A stretch of DNA of 64,000 bases. Origin: Patiria miniata. Its lineage: Eukaryota; Echinodermata; Asteroidea; Valvatida; Asterinidae. Location: the NCBI RefSeq assembly GCF_015706575.1, contig NW_024037051.1, positions 19,053,153 through 19,117,152 of the forward strand. Direction: 5' to 3'. The position numbers and the translations under genes were made by a program. Positions 44,339 through 56,278 of the stretch are shown piece by piece. How positions within the stretch are numbered: position 1 is the stretch's first letter; every line of letters starts with the position of its first letter. The notes beneath the pieces are model-generated. The model was not told where the DNA came from, did not search any database, and was given only the letters and a program-made list of their open reading frames with translations.

Positions 44339-45060
44339 TAGGTTTCCCGGACAATTTTGGAAAATTTGAAGATGAATTTGTAAAAGCAACATTCGTTTGC
44401 GTGCGAATTAGAATGAACATTAAAATTCCCTGTTTCTATTTAACAAATGATGATTCAATTTCCATGAAAATGCATTCAGTCGTAAAAAATATCAGCCTAC
44501 AATTTCCCGAATGTGCACTGAATTTAGTATATTGACATTTCATTTTAGCGCGAAATCGAATTAGGCACATCCGCAATCCTGTACTCCTTTTAATTTATCA
44601 CCAATCTATTCGCTAAATTTGCAGCCAATTTCTTGCGTAGTGCTATTTAACATAGGCCTGTGCCTGGTCAAGCATTGGAATTCATTTATGCGTTGACAAA
44701 AGTAACACATGAGGAATGTTTGATTGAATTATTTGATGGATGTTTGAATATTCAGGATGATTGAACTAAAACCAAGCGGTGTAGCCTTTTGAAACATACG
44801 GTTCCAACTATCGTAATAAATCCTTTATAAAAACCTAATCTGAAGACAATCGTTTCTCTTTTTTGTTCAGCATTTGCCACAATCGTTTCATATAACCAAC
44901 CAATCTAACCGATAAAATGAGAAAGAACTTTAAGAAATACAGAATGACATAAAAACACAACGAACCAACAATAAAAAGTCCCCAGATCCCATGGTACACG
45001 TGACACGTCATTGTGGGGTGGGGTGATGTGTTCTCAAAGGAACATCACCCCACAAGTACG
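44339..45060 (-). mobile_element. Diverged partial copy of the TAGGTTTTCCCGG TIR element
   Basis: Begins TAGGTTTCCCGGACAATTTT and continues as the reverse complement of 14,706 down to about 14,240 with many changes and small deletions. The opposite end is not found, so the copy is truncated or rearranged. A small hairpin GGTGATGTG...AACATCACCCCAC lies at 45,010-45,055. Confidence 0.75.
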
Positions 45061-45536
45061 GTACGATCAGAGCGCGCGATCCGAACGTGCAATGAATGAA
45101 TAATGAATATTAAGCAGGCCATCTCGAGCTAGCTTGACCAATCAGTGGGCGTATGGGGTCACAAGGTCTTACCGTGTCTAGGTTCCTTGCTGTATGTTTT
45201 TACAATGGCGACGATCTTTTCGCGTTGTGAAAAATGGAAGTCGTTGGAAACATTAAGTGTACATCGAATTCTTAAAATATTAAAGGACATCACGTTCACG
45301 AGTTTTTTTTTTTTTTTTTGTAGATGAAGGTTTATTCTTTTCTTTGATTACCTCAACATTTTGGAGACTTTCGTCGTTGACTGCTTGCACATTTTTGTTT
45401 TTCTTGGTTTTTCCGGCATTTTCGAACACAAAACTTCAAACATGTCAGTGTAACAATATTTGATTCATTACACTAACCCATCTAATAGTTCATTTCTGAA
45501 AATTACAACAAAAGCCAATGATGTACATTCCCTTTA

Positions 45537-46190
45537 AGGAGTGAGTTGGCGTAAAATGGGCAGGGGGTTTTCAGCCTCACGCAGCAACGCTGTATACACA
45601 GGCAACTCATATAGGTTTAGGATCACACACTGTCTGGATCAAATTCATTGTACAATGGAGGCTTCGATGTGTAGAAGTGCAAAAGCTGTGTGTCAACCGG
45701 AGAACAGGCAGCTTAACTTTAACATCGACATCTGGACGCGTAAGTACGATCAATTCAAAAATGTTCCACTACCTCAACTAACCAGTGAGTTTATATGGCG
45801 GGCAAACACAAATTAGAAAGCAAATGTTGAACTTCTTCTAGAATTGAAATACTGACAAAATATGTGCTGAGAAAACAATTCATCCGTTACAGTTCTCCTG
45901 TCCCTTTGTCTATAAAAGCAGGGGAATTAACATTTAAAAGGAAGCACATGGATTCATCATCAACTACAACAAAATCCGTGCTAGCTACGACGGGAAGTAA
46001 ATTATGGGGAAAAAACAATGGAATAACTGAAAAAGAAACAGTGGAATAATTTGTTTTGTTGAAAAGAATGTGAGTGCAAAAGAATGTTACATTGGGGATA
46101 ATGTGCTTTTTCAAAAATAGCGTTAGAAAGAATTTCCCTTTATAAAATGCACTTCTAAGAAACTGTATTAGGGACATGATGGAAAATCTG
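45537..46190 (+). repeat. Dispersed repeat with ATG and splice-donor-like GTAAGT
   Basis: The best preserved member of the family seen at 9,437 and, in part, at 19,200-19,830 and 60,080-60,880. An ATG at 45,655 opens MEASMCRSAKAVCQPENRQL..., which stays open to CTGGACGC followed by GTAAGTACG (GT at 45,740). The downstream part (45,893-46,190) matches 60,586-60,880. It may derive from the 5' end of a transposon or gene that was copied, but no domain is recognisable. Confidence 0.5.
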
Positions 46191-46205
46191 TCTTACGTAT
46201 GCTAA

Positions 46206-46534
46206 GGCCCCCCAAAAAAGTCTCCGGTTTCTGGTATGGAGCTTGCCCAAAAAAGTGGTGCGGCGACGCGGCTTTTTTTTTTTTTTAACCTGATTTTTCT
46301 GCTTCAAATGTCGGCTGATGACTGCAAATGGTGCCCGACTAAACTTAGTGCAAAGATATGGGTGTCCAGAGAGGCCACACAAAGCTAAAATTGTGCAGCA
46401 GCAGGATTCCAGTCAAACCAGTGAGTTTGGCGGTTTTGAGACATCTTTTATTGAATTTTTTTTTTTCAATTTGCCGACGTGCATGGCTACGGCGACGCGC
46501 GCGCATACCAGAAACCGGAGACTTTTTTTTGGCC
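46206..46534 (-). mobile_element. Harbinger-like MITE (inverted copy of the 17,023 element)
   Basis: Ends GGCCCCCCAAAAAAGTCTCC and, inverted, GGCCAAAAAAAAGTCTCCGG. The internal sequence is the reverse complement of 17,023-17,399 with a few small changes. The flanks TAA and CGA do not match, so the target duplication has eroded on one side. Confidence 0.8.
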
Positions 46535-46730
46535 CGATGTACGACCTATAACGTACGACTTGTTATTCGCAAGTAGGAAATACAACTTATCAGGTATAAC
46601 CCGTCCGTATATACACCCTGAAAAAAAAGCAAAGCCAAAAGCAAAACCAACTTTGCCAAATTCGATTGTACAGTTCGATTTAAGCGCTAGGCACGTTTCG
46701 GTTGATGAAATGGGGATGTTATTGACATAC

Positions 46731-46986
46731 GGGTCATTCTATAAATTTGGGGTCCACTTTTTTTCCCGTCCCTGTTACATCTGACATCTATGATTGTATA
46801 ATTCTGATGCACTCCTTAATGCAGTCATCCTCCAAGAGTGATTGTGAATAGCAAACTACCTACCCAACAAATAAACAATCATTTGAAGTCACTTTTAATG
46901 ATGCTTGAATGGCAATTTACAAAGTACCAAGGTAACAGGGACGGGAAAAATGTCACACTTTGGACCCCAAATTTATAGAATGACCC
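46731..46986. mobile_element. MITE with GGGTCATTCTATAAATTTGG ends, ATAC duplication
   Basis: The inverted ends pair for about 45-50 bases (GGGTCATTCTATAAATTTGG... and ...CCCGTCCCTGTTAC). ATAC lies directly outside both ends (46,727-46,730; 46,987-46,990), a 4-base target duplication. 256 bases, non-coding. A 4-base duplication is compatible with several superfamilies, so none is assigned. Confidence 0.85.
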
Positions 46987-47159
46987 ATACACCAATGAAT
47001 ATTGTGAATGGTAGCGAGTCCCTCATTAAACATAAAAAAAATATGCATTGATCTTAATCAGTTATAATTCCAGCCATAATGTCACCAGTGTCGAGTCGAG
47101 TGAAATTCAGTCACGTACACATCGCTGCTAAATAAGGATCACTGACATTTTGCAGCCAT

Positions 47160-47470
47160 TTCAGTTGTAGTGCTTGGGACATGTTTCTATTTCTCCATGA
47201 TAACCATTGTCCTCGTTGGAATTAGGTCCTACTCTGTACCAGTGCCTGGCTACATTCAAATGTAAAGTGTCCAGGGTATGTTTCCATATCTCCAAGGTAA
47301 CCTTGCAGAGACGCAGACATTTTGTTTGAGCTGGCTCGAAACAAAAGCAGGGGATTTCCAGGCACATGAAATGGCAGCGCCCTTGTCTAGATTCTCATAT
47401 TGTCCTCATTCGAATGAGGTCCCACTCTCTACCAGCACCTGGCTACTCGGCAATTTGTAGTCCCTGCACG
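47160..47470 (+). repeat. Relative of the 18,718-19,330 repeat cluster
   Basis: Contains GTGTCCAGGGTATGTTTCCAT, ACATTTTGTTTGAGCTGGCTCG, ACAAAAGCAGGGGATTTCCA and CTCATTCGAATGAGGTCCCA in the same order as the units at 18.7-19.2 kb. Non-coding. Confidence 0.6.
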
Positions 47471-48649
47471 TATGTTTCAGCCGCTCATTTAGTTTGCGCG
47501 CATGCGCACTCAAAATATGAGAAATACTGATAATCAGCAAACACGGATGCCTGCAGTCGCAGTTTGACCCACTGAAGTATCGGTCAACATCACGCTCGAA
47601 GTACTTTGATAAAGTTTTCTTTCCACGTGGACAGGAATTTAAGGAAATCAAAGTCACTTTTGCAAACCTTAGCGGAAAAAAACAGAAAGTATTTGATGCA
47701 TTTTTTTTTGTTTTTCCGTGTCGTGTAGTACGAAAGTATTGGGTCACAAATTCAAAACAGGCGACAGTTTAGGGGATAATTTTTCGGTTTTGCCGAGTAA
47801 TTGTAAACTTGTCTTCACTGAAAAATGGTAAAGGAAGCCAAGGAAAGTGCGATGTATAAATATCATTTAAGTCGGAAACCGTTTCAATGAGAAAAGTAAG
47901 GTCTCACGTTATACGTTTTTTTCGTTGAATGTAACGTTAGTGTGCACGTACCTGTACACAGACCCTGGAATCTGGCCCGTAAACATGGCTAGCCAGGCGC
48001 CACGCGCCGCGGCGCTCCGTTTGTAATCTTTCGACGCGTTGGAAATGTATACATTTAACTGAAACGATTTACAACTGACTGGTTCCCGGCCCTGAAATGC
48101 AGTTAAGTACGATCATAGAGGGCACTGGGACCAGTGTATTTGTGTACGAAGCTTTCAAAATGGGTTTACTCGAAAAATGACGATTTTTATAAGCTACAGG
48201 TTTCCTTCTTACATTAAATCACCTGTAAAATGATAATAGTCTATCATCCTTTCCGATGGTACTACGGTTGATCTAAGGTAAACCCGGCAAATTGTCCAAA
48301 TGTGTAAACCAAACTCAAAAGCGAACGATGTTTTTCCTTGTCATTTTGTACGTTTTTTGTCCATAATTGTTTTTTTTTTATATATTTGAAAAGGTTTTTA
48401 GCGCCGTTACCACACTGTAGAGACAATTTATATCTTTGTTCACTTGGTCTACCGATAATTTTTGGTTTGAATCATCTCTTAAGTACGTTTGAAAAGGATA
48501 CACTTTAGGACATGAAAACCAGACAATCGTTCAGTGCGTCGTCTGCTACCGCTGTTTGCTTCATTGATTCAACACACGATTTATAAAAAAAAACACTCTT
48601 GTCTTGCCACAAAAAGTATGCTAAATCAACAGTGTCTCCATGAAAGTAA
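47471..48649. other. No gene recognised
   Basis: A frame of about 80 codons without a usable ATG is open on the plus strand at roughly 47,500-47,770. I cannot connect it to a known domain. The rest is AT-rich with a GC-rich patch near 47,985-48,020. Confidence 0.35.
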
Positions 48650-48658
48650 CTTTCAAGC

Positions 48659-49251
48659 CAACCTCGTCTTCGGTGCTTACTTTATTTCCAACCTCGTTTC
48701 CAAAAGTAAGACCTGGATAGGAATTTTTTTTCCTGTGTCCTGATTCGATACCGCAATTGGTTAGTAATGGATTTATATCTCGTAGTTGGTGTAGTTATTT
48801 CCAACGTGTATTACGTGTTTTCACGATCATTTTTCAATGTCCACGCCTTCTCCAAAAATACTCTTTTCATTTCCTTACCTTTCCTTAATCCTCTTCGGGC
48901 CCAGTGGCCAATAAGGCAGCAATGATCTCTCTCCAGTGCACCCTGTCTTTGGCGATTGGCTAAGCTTTGTTCCAGGATGTCCATCCCAGTGACATTCTTT
49001 CCTTCTCCACAGTTCGCATCGATGTTGTCTTAGGGCGCCCTACTTTTATTCTGCCTTCTGGTACAAATGACAGGACATCATGCAGTGGCAGTTTTCATCC
49101 ATCCTTTTTATTTTCAATTTGCTCATATTAATATGAACTATGATATTACATATTGGCGGGATAAGATTGTAACATTTTAGCATCAAATACCAGGGTGAGA
49201 AAGCAAGTTGTGGTGGGCGCGTACTGATCGACAGCCTGGGAGACGAGGTTG
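48659..49251. mobile_element. TIR element with 9-base target duplication, copy 2 (MULE-like)
   Basis: Perfect 9-base flanks CTTTCAAGC (48,650-48,658; 49,252-49,260). Ends CAACCTCGTCTTC and, inverted, CAACCTCGTCTCC. The sequence is the reverse complement of 39,658-40,169, diverged, with an inserted LINE fragment at 48,895-49,117. Confidence 0.85.
48895..49117 (-). mobile_element. LINE 3' tail fragment nested in the MULE-like element
   Basis: The minus strand encodes LPLHDVLSFVPEGRIKVGRP then KTTSMRTVEKERMSLGW, DRVHWREIIAALLAT and EED before a stop. This matches the C-terminus of endonuclease-type LINE ORFs (GRPKTTWRRTVEKE...GW...A.DR..WR..I.AL). It is absent from the sister copy at 39,658-40,169. 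Confidence 0.7.
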
Positions 49252-49313
49252 CTTTCAAGCATTCAAATGCATGGGTTTTAAATACTTAACAGTAAATTCT
49301 CTCTTTATATTAA

Positions 49314-49727
49314 CCCTAAAGGGGCCGGTGCGGAATCTGCCCCCGCGACTCTTTCAGCGATAGCCTTTAAAAAAAATTGTTCACGAGCCAAGCTTTTATG
49401 ACTTTTTAGCCTCAAGCCTTGCGCATCTTCTGACACCAAAAACATAAAAATCGGACGAGGGGTTGTCGCGCAGCGAACGTATATTTCCGGCGCACGCGCC
49501 GTGAAAACTGAATTTTCCCATATACGTTGTGTACACAGACCAGAATTGCCATTCATACATATGAATTTGAAATATGAAATTTCTTGGGTACGTTCATGAA
49601 GAGTTGCTCTATGCATGTACCGAGTTTCAAAATTTTTCGTCACTCGATGGCCGAGATCTTGGGGGAGGGAATACACCCCCCCCTCTCCCTGCTGAGAGAT
49701 GGTCAAAATAACCCGGCCCCTTTAGGG
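49314..49727. mobile_element. piggyBac-like MITE, second copy (inverted)
   Basis: Flanked by TTAA on both sides (49,310-49,313; 49,728-49,731). Ends CCCTAAAGGGGCCGG and CCGGCCCCTTTAGGG. The interior is the reverse complement of 22,801-23,239 with about 10% or more difference by eye. 414 bases, no transposase. Confidence 0.88.
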
Positions 49728-49731
49728 TTAA

Positions 49732-50781
49732 TATGTAACAGAGAAACGTTAGAATTTAGCAATTAACGAAGCTCATCACTTCTGAAACTGTACATTCGTG
49801 AAGCGGCTTTGTTAGTTTTGCAATAGACTGGTTGGGCCATATTATATTACGTTACCGTTGTGATTTTTAATTCAGGAGGCAAGATTCATGTGCAAGATTC
49901 ACCGCCATAGCTACCTGTCCCCATATTTGGAGTCCAAGGACAATGGAACCAGACTATCTACCCTGTTTAAGTAAAACTAAAATAAATCTACCAAGTCAGC
50001 CCATTAGGGTTAAGAATCAAACACTGTCTGGATCAAAATGATTGTTAATTTTGTTTTAATTGTTGACGCTGTTTGTAAAATTACATTTATTTGCATTGTT
50101 TTATTGTACAGTTTAACAATCGTTTCCTGATTTGCGGTTGCAAGCCTCCCTAGCTGTTGCCGTCACAGGTAAGTCTTATCATCATGGACAAATTAATTTT
50201 TTAGTGCATATGCATCCTTAGTTGCAAGTCTGTTGTATTATTAAAGCCTGTTCAAGTGTGTGTCTACTTATAAAACCTAATAGTCCAAGAGCCAGGGGTC
50301 ATTTATTTGAAAAAAATGACCGAGTGATTGGTGGGTATTTTTTTTTTTGGAAAGGTTACACCTTGGGGTATTCAAATTGGCTTGGCGTATGGTTGGCTGG
50401 CGGTGGTTGTCATATACGTGTGCGATACGCAAACATTTTGCAGAACTAATTTTGAGGTCCTTTTTGCTTTTTTTCTGGGCCCGCTCTTTTCTGTAAAGTT
50501 TTCGGGACCCATACCGACTCTTCGCGAAATTTCTCTATTTATGTGAACTCATTTAAAAGGAAATTATTCTTAAACATTGGCAGATTCCTCAATGCTGGGC
50601 ATCAGCCATATTTTTAATGTTCTTGCGTGACGTCACGTCTTTGATTCTGGTGTCAAGGTCCATCTCCAGATAACATAAATAATAGCCAATTTGAAAATCC
50701 AAAAGGTAACAATTCTTAAAAACTAACCACAAACACCTGGTCATAAAAAGGTTTGTTGCTAAGGGAGGATGCAGTTGCTAG
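49732..50781. other. No gene recognised
   Basis: Includes a short relative (about 49,985-50,030) of the ACACTGTCTGGATCAA repeat. A stretch at 50,112-50,167 has an acceptor-like TTTTATTGTACAG and a donor-like CACAGGTAAGTC but no open frame, so it could at most be a UTR exon. Confidence 0.35.
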
Positions 50782-51444
50782 CAGAGTTGTAACGAGTCAC
50801 TGATTTTTGTGACTCGAGTCGAGTCGAGTAATTTTAAAGAAGTGACTCGAGTCGGGTCGAGTCATTAGGTGAAGAAGGTCGAGTCGATTCGAGTCGATTC
50901 GAGTCACAGAGTATAGTCGAGTCGAGTCGAGTCACGTATTTAGCTCGAGTCAATTCGAGTCACAATTTGAACACTATACAATAAATACACAGTGAAAGTC
51001 ATTTTTGGGGGCTTTTTTAATTTTACATTCAGGCTAGTACATGTGGCGACACCACATTTGACTCTTTATAAAAATAAAGTGGGGGTGCCAGCTGATCGCC
51101 ATTCAATTGATGGAAAACTGATCAAACCACGTATGTATATATATATACACTATTCGCGAACATTCTAACGTGACGTGAATAAAAACCGCCACAGGCGTAA
51201 GTCATTGCAAATATTGTTTGCAATTTATAAGTTTTGCTTTATTTTTGGGACTCGAGTCGTATTAGTCTTCCTTGAGTCGAGTCGATTCATTCTGATGAGG
51301 GACTCGAGTCGAGTCATTTGCTCGCAGTGACTCGATTCGAGTCGAGTCATTTGCCCTTAGGGACTCGAGTCGAGTCGAGTCACCAAAAAATGTGACTCGA
51401 GTCGGACTCGAGTCGAGTCATTGACTCCAGTCATTACAACTCTG
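50782..51444. mobile_element. hAT-type MITE packed with GACTCGAGTC repeats
   Basis: Perfect 8-base target duplication GTTGCTAG (50,774-50,781; 51,445-51,452). Ends CAGAGTTGTAA and TTACAACTCTG. Just inside both ends are long runs of GACTCGAGTC/GAGTCGAGTC words (50,806-50,960 and 51,248-51,420). 663 bases, non-coding. CAG ends and 8-base duplication identify hAT. Confidence 0.92.
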
Positions 51445-51452
51445 GTTGCTAG

Positions 51453-51946
51453 GCAAGAAACACAATAAGCGTGATCGAATAGTCCTGGATGTTGTTTATA
51501 TGCTATTCTAATTACCTAGACATCGCTATAAATGCTAAGTTGGTTTGAACTCATTTAAAAAGGAAATAATGACCCGTTTTCTTCTCAGTAATGCGCACCG
51601 GCCGCATTTTTCACATCCATGTGTTACGTCACTTTAATAAATTTACCTCGATAAGAAAGGCAATTTTAATCAACTAACATAATGAGAGACTCTGCACCTT
51701 TATGTTGGTAATAACCTGTACGGTGAATATGATGGGAAAATATCGCAGTCATTGTTCCAAGGAATAACATATATTTTCCTTTCAATTTCACTAAGGTTAT
51801 TTTGAAACATTAATTATGTGGAAAAATCCAAGCAATATGCACACGTTTTTGGCAGAAATGATTGATGTGGGTCCTTATTTTCTCATTATGGGTCCGTTCT
51901 TTTCTGTATAGTCTCGGGACCCGTATCAAATCTTCAAAACCTGTCT
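51453..51946. other. No gene recognised
   Basis: AT-rich sequence without repeats or frames of note. Confidence 0.4.
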
Positions 51947-51949
51947 TTG

Positions 51950-54660
51950 TCTCTCATGCACTTCTTTGAACATGTCCGACTGCTTGGAAGGTCCACTATT
52001 CCTTCGAATTGTCAGGGACGGAGGTTCAACTTTATTGAACTGATCAGAAGGTTTGATTGTTGTAGGTTCAATGCCATAGCCTCTCCAGGCATGAACGCCA
52101 TCCTCTTTCTATTCAAAGTTGGTGAACTGAGTAATGTTTTCTATGGTTTTGGTGCTAGTGACCTAGCTTCCCTTGGGTCTCACAGAGAAACACCTGAACA
52201 CTAGATACGCCGCCATTACTTTCTACAGTTTTTTTGGAACTGTTCATCAGCTGTCTCCACGTCATTGCCTTCATTAATGAAGATACCAACGAGAGCGTTG
52301 ATGATTGCAGCCTGTCACAAGGACCCTTTCCACCTTAAGGTTCTGAGAAATCATATCGACTGCAGATTAGAGGAACTGTTTGAAGGGTAACTGCACTGTG
52401 GTAACAGGTTGCATTGTCACTGCGGAAGAATACCCCTTGCAGATTAGGATGATCGTCATTGACGGTTTGCACAGCATGCCTCATTATGCTAGCAACAACT
52501 GAGCTGTCTTGTGTACAGTGTTGGAACACATGGACAAGGGTCCGGGTTTCAAATCTGCATTTGTCAGTATTCCTTCGTATCACAGCTGTGATGTGCCAGG
52601 ATATATTCCTCGCTTGGCAAACCATTGTGTCTGTGACTCTCTGTATTTCCTGGGTAGAAGTTTCTTTGCCCAATCCTGTGTGAAAAACATTCGCACATTG
52701 CTTACTTGTGCGAGTGCATCAGTTCGTGCCGTGTCTTGATTGATGTCTCGCAGTTGATGGCCCTTGTAGGCAGTAATAACCTGGGTTGCCATCTCAACTG
52801 TGAAAGTCAAGTCTTTGATTACATCTCTGGAAGATGGAGGAGAGTGTTTCACTGCATCAGAAATTCCTGCCATGGTAGTTGCTAGTTCCTCACATCTTTC
52901 GCATGCAGCATCATGTTTATGTTGGGTTTCTGCAAGAGAGCTACACCCAAGGGCACACCGGATACAGTGATCTGCAACTGCAGATGTGTCTTGAACATGC
53001 ACCTGGAACAGGAATTTGGTAGAAATTTAGTTTCTATGCAATAACCATCCTCAGAAGCTGGTGCATAAACAAGCAACGATTCTCTGCAATTCACAAGGGG
53101 GAATACCTGAAAATTGAATGAAGACACTTTATTTGAAAGTGGTACCCGTGAATTCTGAAGTCAAAAGTATGCCACCATGTTTCCTTTCAAAGGTACAAGT
53201 CTTCATTTGAAGCCCCACTAGGTAAGTAACAAATCAGGGCACCATGTCAGGCTACAAGTGGATAATACATGTACCGGTACATGTACTTATGAAAAATACT
53301 TTGATGTACATAAAAAAAAAATGTAGAAAATTATTGAAAGCAGCATCCACACAGGGGCGGATCCAGGAAAATTTGCAGCTGGGGGTCAGGTCCATTAGAT
53401 TGTTTATATCATTAAAAAAGTGTTGACAATTTCTTTTCTTTTCCTGGACACTTGGCCTTCGTAAAATCAAAGGGGGAGGGGGGGGGCTGGTATCATGCTT
53501 CCAATAAGGGCGCTGTTCAAATTTGACGGTAATGCACACAAACACCCTCCACATAATTTTGCATAAAGTTGCCCAGGTTCCCCATTTACACCCCATCTCC
53601 AAACTTTAGTTTACTATGATTGTATTCATTGGTCAAGAGTCAGTAGTTGACCATCTGTACCCAATAAAACAAATAATGTAAGTACCTTGTAATCACTGGC
53701 GAAGTACTGTTTTGATGAAGTCAAAGGAAACAGATAAAAGAGGCGTGTCTGTGTTTCATATGAGGTCAAGGGTGAGTGGCACGCGGGACGCAGACTCACC
53801 TCTTTCAACCTCGTTGCCATGTTGTTGAGCAGTTCGCTCCCACCAGTACTTGCTCTTATCCCTTGTAATGGATTGTTTGCACTTACAACATTTTCGGTGC
53901 CTGACTGCGCTTCATATCAGCTCTTGTTTTGTATGCCATTTCTGGGGTCAAGCTAACGATACGCAGAGTGTGGTAAGGACCATTATTGGAGTACCACACT
54001 GACGTTGCCAAGATCGACCAGTTAGCAGTTCAAACTTGCTGAATATATGTAGGTTTACTTACAATGTGCATGCATATTAAAAATAGAACTTACTTTGGAC
54101 AACAAAGTAGTCCACTCCTTGGAGAGATTTCCTGATTGATGCTGTGCACTCACCAAGAATCACCCTCAGCGTTGACCTGCAAAGTGCATGCATAATAGGG
54201 GGCTGCATCCAACTTCAACACAGTATTGCTCATAGTGCTGAATGATTCTTTTAGAGATCATCATTCTGACAACATTTGACACCTTTAGACTCTCCTCAGT
54301 GGACAGCTTCATAACCTTTTCTCCAAATGGAAGATCCTGGACAATGTGCCCACTGGTAATACACGTGAGGAAGTGGTCTACCTGTGCAGTATCTAGCTTC
54401 ATTGTTGGCGTATGACTTGGAAGCACTTCAGTACCTCTTCCGTGTTCTGTGGCATGTTTCTTTGCGATTGCAACTTTACACTGGGACAGTCCTGGAATCA
54501 ACTTCTGCAACTGCTTTACTGTTAATGTATCTGCCATAAGTGAGCCTCGATAGCCTCTGAAGGTACATCATTCTTGTCTAAACCAACAAACTGATTGTTG
54601 AGTTTTTGAGAGCATTCCACATGGAATCAGCTTTCAACCTTCAAAGCTTGGGACTTGACA
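51950..54660 (-). pseudogene. Broken multi-exon transposase-like gene of a marine-invertebrate family
   Basis: Minus-strand exons can be followed by splice signals. Exon a (about 54,660-54,094) encodes VDHFLTCITSGHIVQDLPFG and KSLQGVDYFVVQS and ends before GTAAGTTC. Exon b (53,862-53,800) encodes GIRASTGGSELLNNMATRLK and ends before GTGAGT. Exon c starts at 53,002 after TTCCTGTTCCAG and encodes VHVQDTSAVADHC, DWAKKLLPRKYRESQ, RNISWHITAV, FFRSDNATCYHSA and YDFSEP; after this point the frame is full of stops. A 2-base insertion shifts frame near 52,615. From memory, uncharacterised proteins with this motif order (DWAxKF, QDNAGCYH, DFSDPQGGKG) occur in many copies in cnidarians and lancelets. 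The spaced Asp residues suggest a DDE-type transposase. Superfamily unassigned. Confidence 0.7.
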
Positions 54661-55565
54661 GTCTCAGCAAAGTCTCAGCTATAAATTAAAATACATAAAA
54701 ATACAAATAGCATACACGGGGAACATATTTAAGGAAATGGCTTCTATCATAAAAGGTCCCGTGCACCAATAAACAATGCGACATACACGAACAACATTTC
54801 AAAATAAAGCGAGTATAGGTCTTATTCCACAGTGTGGTCGAGATTCAACGTACGTTGTGCTGTGCATACGCATACTACGTACTGAATGTACACAATGCTG
54901 AACTCAATGTCGCCATTATATAATGCAGTGAATGTGTACGAAAATTATATTGTTATTGTATATGTGCAGTGAATGTGTATGAAAACGGTCATTCAACTCT
55001 AGAAAAGTTTTGGCATATTTTTACAAAAAACTAACACCCTAAAAACTATAAAAAAAAAAAAAAAATCAGTTTGACAATAATCATATCAACTAACCTCTTC
55101 TATGTCCCTTACATTATCTACTCAATACTTAATTAGAATCCAACTTACCCCAAAAATGAGAGAAAAGTGGGCGACTTTTAGCCAAGAGTTGGCTTGGTCT
55201 AAGCTTCCTTCACGGCCCGCTCGCAAGAGGACAAACCATGTGAGCGGTAGCGCTCTTACCATAATGCAACAACCCCTCGTTGCGCATAAAATTGACTCAG
55301 AAGGAGTGTTAACTTTGATTACTGACAATGATGATATACTGTTACCAAATAATCATTTTCAAGATAGAATTATCAAATGACCTAAATGTCGACGAACATT
55401 ATGTCCAAACCTGTTAACTAGGGCTATTAGGCTAGCGGGGTAAGTACACTAAAAGGAACAGCCTGAAAATAACACTGCATTATTCATGCTCCTCGTAAAT
55501 TATTCATTTGTTTAAACTTATTTTCAGCTTTTTTTGCTGATGAACCCCCCCCCCCTCCCTCCCTA
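54661..55565. other. No gene recognised
   Basis: AT-rich, with a 15-base A run near 55,051 and a C-rich run near 55,545-55,563 just before the B' boundary. A 92-codon open frame (55,102-55,380, +) shows no recognisable domain. Confidence 0.4.
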
Positions 55566-56278
55566 GAACAGTTCCATATTCATGAGCCAAAGCGTGATGT
55601 CATTCAAGGCAGAAGTGTCTCTACAGCTTTGTGTACAAATATATATCAAACTTTTCTTTATTTTCTTGCAGTAAGTTCCACTTTTTACTTGCTTATCATG
55701 TTAAACAGCTTGTTTGGACACTAGCAGTCGCCACTAGTTGTTTCGAAGCTTTTTTTGTGGGTAACTTTGAAGGAGTTATGTTTGTACTGTTCATATGCAC
55801 TTTTGACAAGGAGTTCCTTGTGCGACAAAAGCAAAATAGCGCCCATAATAGGTTTTCCCGGCCAATTTCCTAAAGTGTTCATTCACTTCTGAAAATCGAT
55901 CGGTCATTCATTTTCGTCTGAATTTAAATGCACGTCTTTAATCCCATTTCAATTCAACGAATTTCAATCGTTTTCATTGTCCTCGCATTCGGGTTTGAGA
56001 AACAGACGGCCAATTACGTTACCTGTGCATTCATTTACGCGAGCATACCTTTTCGCGCAGAGTTCTGGAATACAATTTCGTGAATTTGCAATATAAAGTT
56101 CGTTTTTCTCATTCAAACTTAGCAGATTGCATCACATAATATTAAACTAAAAGTGAAACAAAATGACTAATTTTTGAAATCGCCCTCTAAAAGCGAAAAG
56201 GAAGTCTTGTAAACGAATCCGAATGAGCATAAACGAAATGTGCTGCTCAATCACTTAATTGATTGAATGGAAATGAAA

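Noticed and set aside
50112-50167. Possible short exon with acceptor- and donor-like words
   Set aside because: All three frames contain stops and no neighbouring exon was found. A UTR exon cannot be excluded.
53350-53372. CAGGGGCGGATCCAGG word resembling the left end of a common hAT family
   Set aside because: No matching inverted end or 8-base duplication was found downstream.
55102-55380. 92-codon frame just before the B' boundary
   Set aside because: No domain or repeat partner and no splice evidence. Its apparent start is not distinctive.
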